In this document: positions 32,863 to 42,161 of the stretch, piece after piece | Layout of the letters: each line of letters begins with the position of its first letter | Numbering within the stretch: the first letter of the stretch is position 1 | Assembly: GCF_022836495.1 (NCBI RefSeq) | Contig: NZ_BQXM01000039.1 | Span: forward strand, 1 to 43,981 | Length of the DNA: 43,981 nt | Direction: 5' to 3' | Origin: Desulforhabdus sp. TSK | Lineage (GTDB): Bacteria > Desulfobacterota > Syntrophobacteria > Syntrophobacterales > Syntrophobacteraceae | Made by a program: the position numbers and the translations under genes | Notes under the pieces: model-generated | Database searches by the model: none | The model's input: the letters and a program-made list of their open reading frames with translations, nothing else | What the model was told of the DNA's origin: nothing

Positions 32863-34068
32863 TCAGAGAATGCACAACCGGTATCCATTTTCCTCAAGGG
32901 CCTCTGAAATCTCCCGAATATGCTCGGGGCCCCTCGTTTCGAGCTCGAGCTCCACGTGGCTGAGGTGAATGGGAATGTCCCGCCCCGTGCGCTCGTGGTA
33001 GATGTGCAGGACGTTAGCTCCCTTGCGGGCCACAAGGGAGAGAATCTGCATGAGAGACCCCGGCACGTCTTCAAGACACACCGAAAAACGCAGGATGCGC
33101 CCACTGCGGACAAGACCCTGCCGGATGACACGATCCAGAAGAGGACTGTCCACATTCCCACCGCTGATCACCAGGACCACCCTGCTGCCCGGTAGAATCT
33201 CGGAATCCTTGTTGAAAAGCGCGGCCAGAGGGACGACTCCCGCTCCTTCAGCCAGTACCTTTCGTCGTTCCAGCAGCAGGACGATGGCTGCCGCGATCTG
33301 CTCTTCCTCCACCAGGACGATTCGATCCACGTGCTCGCGAAGGATCTTGAAGGGGATGTCCCCGACCTGCGTCACAGCGATGCCGTCGGCGATGCTTTTT
33401 GCGGCTTCCACCCGTGCAACCCGCCCGTCCCTGAGAGCGTGATGGGCCGAGGGACATGCAGCTGCCTGCACTCCAAGGATGCGGACCCTCGGGCGCATGG
33501 CCTTCATGGCCGAAGCGATCCCTGCCATGAGCCCGCCTCCGCCGACGGGCACGAGAACGGCATCGACATCGGGCAGGTCTTCCAGGATTTCCAGTCCGAT
33601 GGTCCCTTGTCCACAGATGATGTCCGGGTCGTCGAAGGGATGGATGAAGACCCTGCCTTCCCGAGCGAGCGTTCGAGCCTTCTCGATGGAAGCATCGATG
33701 CTTTGCCCTTCCAGGATCACTTCTCCGCCGTAGGCTCGTGTCGCTTCCTGCTTGGAAATGGAAGCCCATTCCGGCATGACGATGGTGGAGGGAAGTCCGG
33801 CTCTCCCGGCTGCCAGGGCCACTCCCTGGGCGTGGTTGCCCGCCGATGCCGCCACAACCCCCGTGCAGGAATGATCCTTCAGGAGGGACTCGATCCTGCA
33901 TGTGGCCCCGCGCAGCTTGAAGGAGCCCGTCTGCTGCAGATTCTCCAATTTGAGGTACACTTCCGCGCCGCTCATCCGGCTGAAGCTCGCCGAGTAAATC
34001 AACGGGGTTCGAATCACCTTCCCGTGGATGATCCGGGATGCCTTTTGGATGTCTCTCAGTGCGATCAT
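32863..34068 (-). CDS. ilvA: Threonine ammonia-lyase (biodegradative type, with ACT domain)
   Basis: 401 residues. PLP enzyme that turns threonine into 2-oxobutyrate and ammonia. The PLP lysine is in GSFKLRGA; SAGNHAQG, VPVGGGGLMAG and a late VISGGNVD are the phosphate-binding and structural motifs. The last 75 residues (FSVCLEDVPGSLMQIL...VELELETRG) are an ACT domain of the catabolic/regulated type, not the double ACT-like domain of E. coli IlvA. ATG 34068 (MIALRD) is the family start; a longer open frame to 34317 overlaps the kinase gene in another phase and is rejected. It lies 28 bases after the PAS kinase. 2-Oxobutyrate would feed propionyl-CoA or isoleucine synthesis. Confidence 0.92.
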   Translation of the reverse strand: MIALRDIQKASRIIHGKVIRTPLIYSASFSRMSGAEVYLKLENLQQTGSFKLRGATCRIESLLKDHSCTGVVAASAGNHAQGVALAAGRAGLPSTIVMPEWASISKQEATRAYGGEVILEGQSIDASIEKARTLAREGRVFIHPFDDPDIICGQGTIGLEILEDLPDVDAVLVPVGGGGLMAGIASAMKAMRPRVRILGVQAAACPSAHHALRDGRVARVEAAKSIADGIAVTQVGDIPFKILREHVDRIVLVEEEQIAAAIVLLLERRKVLAEGAGVVPLAALFNKDSEILPGSRVVLVISGGNVDSPLLDRVIRQGLVRSGRILRFSVCLEDVPGSLMQILSLVARKGANVLHIYHERTGRDIPIHLSHVELELETRGPEHIREISEALEENGYRLCIL

Positions 34069-34096
34069 GCCTTCGGGTCCCCTCCCTCCAAAGCCG

Positions 34097-35338
34097 TCAG
34101 ACTTTTTCCTTGGCAATGGTGAATACGAAATCCGACCCGTCCGGTCTGGCCTCGTACCAGATGGTGCCGCCGTGCTTGTTGATGATTTCCTTGATGAGAT
34201 ACAAACCCAGGCCGATGCCGTCGCGCACGGGGCTCCCATCCACCTGGACCCGGCCGAATTTCGTGAAGAGCCTGTCGCGATGCTCCTCGGGAATGGGACT
34301 GCCGCTGTTGTAGACATTCAGCCGGTAGTGAGAGCCATGGTCCTGAAATCCAAAGGCGATGCGGCACCCCTTCCCCCCATACTTGATGGCATTTTTGAAA
34401 AGGTTCCTGAAAACCGCTTTCAACCAGATTTTGTTGGTGTGCACGGGGATGGTTCCCCCGGGAATAGCTCCGAAAAAATTGTCGATCAAGATGCCCTGCT
34501 GTTCAATATCATTGGACAATTCATCCAGGACGGGATCGATGATGTCCTGTCTCAGGTCCAGCGTTTCCAAATCCATTCGGCTGAAGGAGCCATCGACGGA
34601 TTGGGCCTTACCCAGAAAGTCTTCCGCAACCCCGATCACCTGCGAGACCCTGGACAACAGGTCCTTGACGGTATTGGTCACGCTTTCATCCATCTTGCCG
34701 TACGCTCCCCGCAGGAGGAGCTTCAGTGTCGCCCCGATGGACACCAGGGGTCCTCGAATGTCGTGCGACATGAGCATCAACATCTGCAGGATGTGTTCAT
34801 TGAGGGTGCGAATCCGATCTTCAGATTCCGACAATTCCCGGTTTTGTCTTTCAGCTTCAATGAATGCCGTCTGCCAGTGACGCAGCTCGGAAACATCCGT
34901 CAGCAGCCCTTCGTAGGAGACGCCGCCGTTGGTGTCAAACCAGTAGTTGGCGGTGATGCTGGCGATGAAACGACTGCCATCCTTCCGCTTCAACTCCACT
35001 TCGTAGTCCTTGATGTAACCGTCTTCCTCGAGCTTGTTCCGCAGGGCCTCCAGATCTTCCGGGTCTTGAAAAAGGCGTTCGATGGATTCCAGCTGCAGCA
35101 TCTCTTCTGGACTGTCATAACCCAAAAGATCGGCACCAGCCTGGTTGATTTCGATGAAGCTCCCCTTCCGGTTGACAATGAACCGCATGTCCTGCGACGC
35201 ATTGAGGAACCTTTTGAATTTGAGCTCCATTGCCTTCAAATGCTCCAGGCAGCTCGACACTCTGGATCCGTTGACGTCCGGGACCTGCGGCGCAGCCGAT
35301 TCAGAGGGACGTGCCTGATGCTCTGGTTTCATGACCAT
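34097..35338 (-). CDS. Cytoplasmic PAS-domain histidine kinase
   Basis: 413 residues, no membrane segment. PAS domain at about 44-150 (FLNASQDMRFIVNRKGSF, INQAGADLLGY, a C-terminal PAC-like DVSELRHW). Coiled linker at about 155-180, H-box LMSHDIRGPL with H192, N-box FRNLFKNAIKYGG, G1 reduced to NSGSPIP, and G2 GIGLGLYLIKEII. No response regulator is adjacent; the next gene upstream is an H-box protein without a visible ATPase domain. AGGTGAG about seven bases before ATG 35338. Promoters and signal are unknown; PAS suggests a redox, ligand or energy cue. Confidence 0.88.
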   Translation of the reverse strand: MVMKPEHQARPSESAAPQVPDVNGSRVSSCLEHLKAMELKFKRFLNASQDMRFIVNRKGSFIEINQAGADLLGYDSPEEMLQLESIERLFQDPEDLEALRNKLEEDGYIKDYEVELKRKDGSRFIASITANYWFDTNGGVSYEGLLTDVSELRHWQTAFIEAERQNRELSESEDRIRTLNEHILQMLMLMSHDIRGPLVSIGATLKLLLRGAYGKMDESVTNTVKDLLSRVSQVIGVAEDFLGKAQSVDGSFSRMDLETLDLRQDIIDPVLDELSNDIEQQGILIDNFFGAIPGGTIPVHTNKIWLKAVFRNLFKNAIKYGGKGCRIAFGFQDHGSHYRLNVYNSGSPIPEEHRDRLFTKFGRVQVDGSPVRDGIGLGLYLIKEIINKHGGTIWYEARPDGSDFVFTIAKEKV

Positions 35339-35390
35339 AACGAGCTCACCTGTTCTGAGACATACCGGCAGCTGGAGCCGGCATACCCCT

Positions 35391-36878
35391 TCAAATTCTG
35401 CATATCCGACTGTAATCGATGCAAATATCGGAATCTACCCCATTTTCGTATCGGAGAGAAAGAATGATGCGATTGGCTCTTTCTTCAACCTCAGGGACCA
35501 ACTCCACCAATGCCTTCAAGGACTTGATGACTTTTTTGATCTGCTGCTTGTGGCAAACAGGAAGCTCGGGATGGTCCAGGATCTGGAGAATATCCTCCAA
35601 GAAATTCAGCTTGTCGGGTGTGAAGTAGATATAGGCCACCCTGGCCCATTTTTCGATGAGATCTCTGGGCAGGTGGTCCAGTTTATCAATGAGCTGACGG
35701 TTCTTCCCCATATGGAGGGCTTCCTGCAACTGGTCCAGGAGCGTAAGGATTTCGTCCCGGTCCTGATGCCAGGCATGAGAGCACTTCAACAGGCGTTCCC
35801 AGTTGGGCTTGATTTTGTGGTAGATCCACTGTTCGCTCTGTTCCGGAAGCAACGAAAGGGACGCCAGCTCCGATTGTTCGCGCAGGAGGAGCCGGCAGAC
35901 AGGCAGGCATTCATCCCCGTTGCGCAGGTTGGGCATCTGCGAGCGGATCAGTTCACTGAGGCGGCCCAGAAGGGAGGCCTTGGACTTCAGGTGGGGAAAG
36001 GACTTGCTCAAAAGCTCTTCCCACTCTTCACGCAAAACGCCGATCTCGGCATTCACCGCCGCAAAGACGAATCCAAACTTGGTGAGGGTATTGCGAAGCT
36101 CATGGGCCAGAAGCTCACCGCTTTTGAGCTGGCGGCGGGTGAACTCCTGTTGGGAACGGAAGAGTTTTTCGCGGAGCTGGAGTGAGAGGAGCTCTGTACC
36201 CAGACTTCTGGAGAGCTCTTTGATGATGCGCGTGGATCGGTCATCCCGACGGATGGAATAGGGCATGAAATGGATTTTGATGACGGCGGAAACGACATAT
36301 TCCGAGTCTTGCCAGATGGGATTTCCTGCCCAGTCTCGAGGATATTCCACAATGCCCTGCCCTCCTCCATACAAATCGCTTTTGCGTACCAGGACGGGCT
36401 CCATGTGGTAGAAGTCTTCGATTTCACCCCTCAGCTGCTTCCCGACACTGCGAACATCCTCGAAGGGGTTTTCCGCCGTCCAGCTTTTCTGCTTTTCCAC
36501 ACACCACCCCATGGCTTCCAGTACGTGGTCCGGACGGTCGCGGTACTGCTCCCAGCTCTTGCCGGGGGGGTTGTAATCGGAGACGGCGGGCAGGCCCCAT
36601 TCTATTTCGTCGGTCCCTTTCCTTCGAATGCCGGAAGTGACGCGGACGGCCTGGAGCTTGGGAATTGGCCCCACCCTGTATATGGTTCCCTTGGTGGCAT
36701 TTTCAAGGCAAAAGAGAATTGTTTTGATCATGTTCTTACAGGTATTCTCGAGCAGGTCCTCCATCATCGTCATTCCCATCTCCCCGAGGCGAAGAAGGTT
36801 GTCCGTGAAATCAGGCACAGGAAGGAAATCTCCACTCAGCAACGGTCCATAGGACTGGAAACCCGGCTTCCCCTCCAC
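35391..36878 (-). CDS. Unknown protein with an H-box-like helix and no visible kinase domain
   Basis: 495 residues, GTG start with GAGG eight to nine bases before it. I do not recognise the family. Residues 30-240 are mixed and might form a sensor (GAF- or PAS-like) domain, inference only. Residues 253-275 read SGELLAHELRNTLTKFGFVF, which is very like the histidine-kinase H-box HELRNPLT; H259 would be the phosphosite. What follows is helical (LREEWEELLSKSFPHLK, LLGRLSELIR, and ILTLLDQLQEAL) and I find none of the N, G1 or G2 ATP-binding boxes. It precedes the PAS kinase by 52 bases on the same strand, so a phosphorelay partner or a regulatory pseudokinase is possible. Confidence 0.6.
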   Translation of the reverse strand: MEGKPGFQSYGPLLSGDFLPVPDFTDNLLRLGEMGMTMMEDLLENTCKNMIKTILFCLENATKGTIYRVGPIPKLQAVRVTSGIRRKGTDEIEWGLPAVSDYNPPGKSWEQYRDRPDHVLEAMGWCVEKQKSWTAENPFEDVRSVGKQLRGEIEDFYHMEPVLVRKSDLYGGGQGIVEYPRDWAGNPIWQDSEYVVSAVIKIHFMPYSIRRDDRSTRIIKELSRSLGTELLSLQLREKLFRSQQEFTRRQLKSGELLAHELRNTLTKFGFVFAAVNAEIGVLREEWEELLSKSFPHLKSKASLLGRLSELIRSQMPNLRNGDECLPVCRLLLREQSELASLSLLPEQSEQWIYHKIKPNWERLLKCSHAWHQDRDEILTLLDQLQEALHMGKNRQLIDKLDHLPRDLIEKWARVAYIYFTPDKLNFLEDILQILDHPELPVCHKQQIKKVIKSLKALVELVPEVEERANRIILSLRYENGVDSDICIDYSRICRI

Positions 36879-37007
36879 AGGCTTTACGCCTCAAGCGGAT
36901 GGGGAATTGTACGCGAATCACAAGGTTTTATCAAGCTCGTGAAAAATGAGGATTACCCGGAGGGAGACGCTGTTGGCGAGAGTGGAAGGCAGAGCCCACC
37001 ATGGAAA

Positions 37008-37040
37008 CAAAAACGGTCGGGAGGATTGCCTCCCGACCGT
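37008..37040 (-). terminator. Terminator of the cold-shock gene
   Basis: Minus strand: perfect 12-bp stem ACGGTCGGGAGG with CCTCCCGACCGT, CAAT loop, then TTTTTG. It lies 35 bases past the stop codon of the cold-shock gene. Confidence 0.93.
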
Positions 37041-37074
37041 TGGACTCTCTCATTGAACCGAATGGAGTCGGTCA

Positions 37075-37275
37075 CTACAGCTTTTTAACATTAACAGCCT
37101 GAGGCCCTTTGGGACCACGCTCGACTTCAAAACTGACCTTGTCCCCCTCCGACAGGGAACGAAAACCTTCTGCCTGGATAGCGCTATGATGTACAAACAC
37201 ATCGCCCTGATCCTGTGTTTCGATGAAACCATAGCCCTTCTTGTCATTGAACCATTTCACTCGGCCTTCAGGCAT
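37075..37275 (-). CDS. Cold-shock domain protein (CspA family)
   Basis: 66 residues, a single OB-fold cold-shock domain that binds single-stranded RNA and DNA. RNP1 KGYGFI and RNP2 VFVHHSAI are intact; start [18 protein letters not shown] and end [13 protein letters not shown] are typical. AAAGGAA lies before ATG 37275. A strong terminator follows, so it is monocistronic. A long leader (about 140 bases) from the predicted promoter is usual for cspA-type genes and often carries temperature regulation. Confidence 0.96.
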   Translation of the reverse strand: MPEGRVKWFNDKKGYGFIETQDQGDVFVHHSAIQAEGFRSLSEGDKVSFEVERGPKGPQAVNVKKL

Positions 37276-37418
37276 TTCGAATTCCTTTCTTCAGTGCTGT
37301 TTTCTGCTGTTGTGCGGCTCACTACCGTGAAGCACTTTCCGAGCCTCCCCCACACGACTCGACCGGCACGCTCACGACTTCAAAATAGCAGGCCTAATTC
37401 TATAGATAACGCCAAAAA

Positions 37419-37447
37419 ACATTAGCTTATAACTTTTTAGGTGTCAA
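37419..37447 (-). promoter_or_regulatory. Likely promoter of the cold-shock gene
   Basis: Minus strand: perfect TTGACA at 37447-37442, a 17-base spacer, TAATGT at 37424-37419 (weak -10). Would give a 5' leader of about 140 bases. Confidence 0.45.
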
Positions 37448-37552
37448 GCAAATGAAAGCTCTAATTGAAGTTTTATTTGTGGCATTGCGCAGAATAAACA
37501 CATAACACAGGGGCCACCTGCTGCGGAATCATATGGAAGGCGTCTCCGTACC

Positions 37553-38488
37553 TCAAAAGTCCACCATGAACCTGGATTCATAGACGTCGAGGGTCCCATC
37601 CCCGTCCAAATCTTCACGGTGGTCAACGTTGGCACGCACATAATTGAACATCACGCGCGTGTTGGGATTGAGGTACCAGTTCAGGCCGGCGGTGAAATTG
37701 TCTTCCTCGCCTCCGCGAACGCCGGCATCGTTGTCCGTCAGATCGATTCTCGAATACCGTGCCGCGACCTCCCATGCCCCCCATCCACATTTTTTGATGC
37801 TGAAGTTGTTGAAAGGTTTGACGCGGTCGAAAGCCCCCGTGCTGGGCTTGTAGGCCCTGTGCTCACCCGTGATGAAGTAGCTGGCATAGATGTAGAAACC
37901 GTTGAAGGTGGGATCATCGAGAAGGTCCGAGTCTCCGGATGCGTTCACGAAGGTCTGAAAATATTCCCCCTGGAGTGAGAAAGGGCCATAGACCAGGGCA
38001 AATTCAGGGTTGATGACATCGACCCCGTCTGCCGGCATATTCCCGGTGTCGACAGTATTCAGGTCCGTCAGATGCGTTTCGCGGCGCGTTCTGAACCTGA
38101 CGGGGTTGTTGTCTCCAGCACGAAACCTGTGATTGTAGCTCAGCCCCAGGTGGACGAGCTCCCTGCCCTCTTTCTCATACCATGGCAGTCCCGTGATGCG
38201 CCCACTGACGTTGTAATCCGAATAGTTGGCAAAAGCATCGCCGAAGTTGTCCGTATCCTCGAAGGTGCCGACCCCCCAGGTCATTCGGCCGTCGAGGGCT
38301 GTGTGGATCTTCTCTTCTGCACATGCGTCTTGCAGAGGAGCAGCGGGTATCCACTGAATCATCGGGACGACGGTGGGTCGGCCCCAAGGTAAGGGTTGAC
38401 TGAACTGACAGCCTTGAAGGAAGAAAACAGCCGAGATTAGCAAAAAAACGGAGGGATTCAGCCGTAGACGGTCACATAACTCGATCAA
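37553..38488 (-). CDS. Phosphate-selective porin O/P relative, apparently 5'-truncated
   Basis: 311 residues. Residues about 68-311 match the C-terminal part of OprP/OprO-type outer-membrane porins: GRMTWGVGTFEDTDNFGD, YNVSGRITGLPWYE, LVHLGLSYNHRF, then amphipathic strands to a terminal phenylalanine (FMVDF), as in 16-stranded barrels. Family members are usually about 400-480 residues with a signal peptide and coiled coil; the first part of the barrel is absent. The frame opens only with TTG and has a poor ribosome site. The first 30 residues contain a hydrophobic stretch with a lipobox-like LQGC that does not belong to the porin. A gene remnant is the likeliest reading; a short functional porin is possible. 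Confidence 0.65.
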   Translation of the reverse strand: MIELCDRLRLNPSVFLLISAVFFLQGCQFSQPLPWGRPTVVPMIQWIPAAPLQDACAEEKIHTALDGRMTWGVGTFEDTDNFGDAFANYSDYNVSGRITGLPWYEKEGRELVHLGLSYNHRFRAGDNNPVRFRTRRETHLTDLNTVDTGNMPADGVDVINPEFALVYGPFSLQGEYFQTFVNASGDSDLLDDPTFNGFYIYASYFITGEHRAYKPSTGAFDRVKPFNNFSIKKCGWGAWEVAARYSRIDLTDNDAGVRGGEEDNFTAGLNWYLNPNTRVMFNYVRANVDHREDLDGDGTLDVYESRFMVDF

Positions 38489-38647
38489 CCGATCTGCAGC
38501 CTCAATAGTCTGAATCGTGACATTTTTTCGAACAGGTGCATGACACGGGAACGTGAGCTGTCACCATCTGCAGGGTTTCTTCAAATCATCGAAAGTCCGA
38601 ACACGAAATAAGTGGACGTCAGCCCCATCTGCCTCACGTAGCCGGCG

Positions 38648-38857
38648 TCAGTCTTTGGCAAGCATGACACTGGTTGCCTTGATCAAAACCTGGATGTCTT
38701 CGCTGACCTTCACATCCAACTCCTGGACGGCATCCGTGCTGACGAGGGCAGTGACGACATTTCCATTCCCTATGTCGACCTTCACCTTCGCCATAACCAT
38801 ACCCTCCTTCACTTCGGTCACCTTGCCTTTCAGGATGTTTCTCGTGCTCAGCCTCAT
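38648..38857 (-). CDS. mop: Molbindin / molybdopterin-binding protein (Mop, TOBE domain)
   Basis: 69 residues, a single TOBE/Mop domain that binds molybdate or tungstate as an oligomer in the cytoplasm. MRLSTRNILKGKV and VVTALVSTDAVQELDVK, then IKATSVMLAKD, follow the clostridial Mop proteins of 68 residues almost throughout. ATG 38857 is chosen since GAGG lies eight bases before it; an ATG nine bases upstream directly abuts that site. It is divergent from the formate dehydrogenase gene across a 460-base region and fits as a molybdenum or tungsten store or supply. Confidence 0.9.
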   Translation of the reverse strand: MRLSTRNILKGKVTEVKEGMVMAKVKVDIGNGNVVTALVSTDAVQELDVKVSEDIQVLIKATSVMLAKD

Positions 38858-39319
38858 GCAATACATCCTCGTTGTGTGGGGGAGAAGAAACCGGCGGGCC
38901 GATGAACCCTAAAAGGTCCGTCCCTCGGCATCCAGCCTGGAAGGGATCTTTGCGTTTCTCCAGGGGAATGTCAAGAGGTATATGTGCCTGAATTCCCATA
39001 TTGTCGTAACAGGCGGGAAGCCGACTCACGTGGAAAACTGCCGTGAGATTCCCTGGCGATTTCGCTTGACTCTTCTCCCTGCGTTCCTGTACTGATAGGA
39101 CATTTATGTCACGTTCGACATAATGTAGCGGGCAATGATTGCAAGGGCGGTCCTGCTTGTTCCGCCGCCGGTTTTGGATGTGTGCTTGGTCCGCGTTTGA
39201 TGGCGTCGGGAGATCCGTCGGCGCTGTCCATCATTGACTGCTGGGCCGAAGGAACGGGTTGTTGCAGTCCTTTTATCTGTCTGTTGATATGTCTGCATGT
39301 GCACAAAGGAGGTACCATA
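38858..39319. other. Divergent intergenic region mop / fdhA
   Basis: 462 bases between mop (-) and the formate dehydrogenase (+). I see no gene. It holds two close palindromes (39099-39126) listed separately and a TTGACT at 39066-39071 that could be a -35 on +, but no good -10 at 16-18 bases. No sigma-54 GG-N10-GC pattern was found by eye. Confidence 0.5.
39099..39126. promoter_or_regulatory. Possible operator pair upstream of fdhA
   Basis: Two short palindromes with the same arms, GACAT-TT-ATGTC (39099-39110) and ACAT-A-ATGT (39118-39126), centred about 17-18 bases apart. The second contains CATAAT, a possible -10. Tandem ACAT/ATGT dyads are a plausible regulator site for mop and/or fdhA; the regulator is unknown. 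Confidence 0.4.
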
Positions 39320-41998
39320 ATGGGAGTGGTGAAGCTGACCATAGATGGCAGGGATGTTTCAGCTCCGGCTGAGAGCACCATCCTGCAGGCGGCTCAAAGC
39401 ATGGGGATCAGGATCCCAACGCTTTGTTTTCATGAAAGATTAAAACCGGCAGGATCCTGCGGCATCTGTGTTGTCGAAGTCGATGGAAATCCAACCCCGG
39501 TGACTTCCTGCAACACGCCTGTTTCGGAGGGGATGACGGTCACTACGCATTCGGAGCATCTCTTTTCCATTCGCCAGGAAATATTGAAAGGGATCCTCGC
39601 GCATCATCCCCTGGATTGCCCCATCTGCGACAAGGCGGGTGAGTGCCTGTTGCAGGACCTTGTTGTTGAGCACGGCATTACGGGAGTAGAATCGCCGACG
39701 CCGACGACAAAATTCACTTCGGCCTACAGCAAGACCATGCTCAAATCCTGGCCGGAACGCTGCGTGTTGTGCCTCCGCTGCGTGAGAGCCTGCTCGGAGA
39801 TACAGGGGCATTATGCGCTTTCGGTCACGGAAGGACCGGATGGCCCCCAGATTTCCTACGACGCCGATAAATGCGTTTCATGCGGCGAATGCATCCAGCT
39901 GTGTCCCACAGGCGCCCTCGTTGAGAAAAAGACGGACCTGCGCTGGCGAAATTGGGAAATAGAAAATAAGGTTCGAACCACTTGCCCGTATTGCGGTGTT
40001 GGATGCCAGCAACTGCTCCATATCAAGGACGGCAGGATTGTCAAAGTCACCGGTGTGGAGGATGCCGAGCCCAACCAGGGCCGGTTGTGTGTCAAGGGAA
40101 GATACGGGTTCGATTTCATTTATTCCGATGAGCGATTGAAAACACCGCTGATCCGAGAGAACGGCGGGTTCAGGGAGGCCTCGTTCGATGAGGCGACCCG
40201 GCTCGTCGCCAGGAAATTCAAGGAGATCATCGCCGAGAGCGGCCCCGACGCCATCGCCGGAGTCAGTTGCTCCCGCAGCATCAACGAAGATTCCTACCAG
40301 ATGCAGAAGCTCTTCCGCGCGGTCATCGGTACGAACAATATCGATAACTGCGCACGTACCTGACACGCTCCAACGGTCGCCGGGTTGGCGACCTCGTTCG
40401 GTTCAGGTGCAATGACCAATTCGTTCAATGAATTTGCCAGGGCCAAAATGATCATGGTGATCGGGTCCAATATGACCGAGGCCCATCCCGTGGCGGCGAC
40501 GTTTATCAAAAATGCCGTGGCAAACGGTGCGGAATTGATCGTCGTCGATCCGCGCAGGCATAAGCTCTGCGACTACGCAACGCTCCATCTGCCTCTCAAG
40601 GTCGGCAGCGATATCGCTCTGCTCAATGCCATGATGCATGTCTTGATCAAAGAAGACCTCTACGACCGTCGCTTTGTGGAATCCTGCACCATGGGCTTCG
40701 ATGAAGTCAAAGAAAAAGTCATGGAATACCCGCCGGAGCGCGCGGCAGAGATCTGCGGCATCGACGCCGAGCTCATCCGGAGCACGGCACGGCGCTTTGT
40801 GTCCATTAAGCCGGCAATGCTCTGTTACACCCTGGGAATTACCGAGCATACCTGCGGCGTCAACAATGTTTTGACCGTGGCCAACTTCCAGATGCTCACA
40901 GGCAATATGGGGATGGAATGCGGTGGCGTCAATCCGCTCCGCGGCCAAAACAATGTTCAGGGTGCCTGCGACATGGGGGCCCTGCCCAATGTCTTTCCGG
41001 GATATCAGGCTGTCACCAATCCCGACGCCCGTGCGAAATTTGAAAAGGCATGGGGCGTGAAAAATCTCCCAGGGAATGTGGGATTGATGATTCCCCAAAT
41101 GATGGAAGGCCTCGTGGACAAGAAAATCCGGGCTTTCTACATCTTTGGAGAAAATCTGGCCAATACGGAGCCCGATATCCACAAGGTCGAGCACGAGCTC
41201 TCATCTGCGGAATTTCTTATCTGCCAGGATATTTTCCCCAATGAAACCACGCGCTTTGCCCATGTGATTTTTCCAGCTGCAGCGTGGAGCGAAAACGAAG
41301 GCACGTTTGCCAACAGCGAACGGCGCATCAGCCGCGTCCGCACTGCCAGTCCACCTCCCGGGCTGGCCAAGCCGAACTGGTGGATCTTCAAGGAGATCGC
41401 CAAAAAGATGGGTCATGACTGGGAATCCGACAGCGCCCAGGAGCTCTGGGACAACGAAATATCCGTCCTGGCTCCCAACCTCATGGGAATCAAGTACCGG
41501 CGCCTGGAGGGGAATGGGCTCCAATGGCCGTGTCCTCACGAGGAGCACCCGGGAACCTGCTTCCTCCACCAGGATGGAGAGTTCACCTGCGGCCTCGGCA
41601 GATTCACTCCGGTTGACTGGACACCGCCTGCCGAGGTGCCGGATGCAGAATATCCCTTCACCCTCTCCACGGGAAGGCGGCTGTACCACTACCATACGAG
41701 AACGCAGACCGGCCGGTGCGAGGGGCTGAACGACCTCCTCGGAGAAGAGAGCGCGGATATTTCTCCCCAGGATGCAAGCACCATGGGCATAGAATCCCAT
41801 GAGAAAATCAAGGTGAAATCCCGCCGCGGCGAGGTCATCGTCAAGGCCAGGGTGACGCCGGAAGTGCCGCCCGGCATGGTGTGGATGGCATTCCATTTCC
41901 GGGAAAATTGCGCCAATTGGCTCACCAACGCGGCATTTGATCCCGTATCCTTCACTGCCGAATACAAAGCGTGCGCCGTACAGATCGAAAAGCTGTAA
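39320..41998 (+). CDS. fdhA: Selenocysteine-containing molybdopterin formate dehydrogenase (FdhA)
   Basis: 892 residues if the in-frame TGA at 40361-40363 is read as selenocysteine (residue 348). The context NIDNCART-U-HAPTVAGLA matches the active site of formate dehydrogenases (CARXUHXPTVAGL). Both halves are in the same frame and the fold runs through. N-terminal [2Fe-2S] domain (CFHERLKPAGSCGICVVE, then SCNTP), a His/Cys iron-sulfur site HPLDCPICDKAGEC, two [4Fe-4S] ferredoxin sites (CVLCLRCVRAC and CVSCGECIQLCP), then CPYCGVGCQ of the catalytic subunit and the bis-MGD domain. Catalyses formate to CO2 or the reverse. AAAGGAGGT at 39305-39313 sets ATG 39320. NuoG-like N-terminus usually pairs with NuoEF-like subunits, absent here. 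Confidence 0.95.
40361..40400 (+). promoter_or_regulatory. Bacterial SECIS element for the selenocysteine UGA
   Basis: The UGA (40361-40363) is followed after 11 bases by a perfect 7-bp hairpin, GGTCGCC (40375-40381) with GGCGACC (40387-40393), loop GGGTT. Extra pairs AAC/GTT extend it with a two-base bulge. Eleven bases of spacing and a G-rich apical loop agree with the E. coli fdhF SECIS, which SelB binds. Confidence 0.85.
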
Positions 41999-42026
41999 AG
42001 GCTGTCGAGTCCTAAAAATGAAAGAA

Positions 42027-42077
42027 GGGGGAACCGTTCACGGCAGGAATTCTGCTGATGAAGGGAACGGTTCCCCC
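42027..42077. other. Long hairpin downstream of fdhA
   Basis: Perfect 13-bp inverted repeat GGGGGAACCGTTC (42027-42039) with GAACGGTTCCCCC (42065-42077), and an inner GCAG-GAATT-CTGC hairpin. No T-run on either strand, so not a clear intrinsic terminator; it may protect the 3' end of the message or be a processed element. Confidence 0.55.
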
Positions 42078-42161
42078 CCAGTTCGTGATCATCCAGATGG
42101 GCTGAAGCTTCCATAGACCTGCCTCTGAGCCTGCCGAACTCTTGATTCCACTCGACCCTCC

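Noticed and set aside
34069-34317. N-terminal extension of threonine ammonia-lyase
   Set aside because: Overlaps the PAS-kinase gene in another phase, is low-complexity, and the enzyme family begins at MIALRD.
40361-40384. Pseudogene or frameshift in the formate dehydrogenase
   Set aside because: Both parts are in the same frame, the stop is TGA at the Sec position of the family, and a SECIS hairpin follows.
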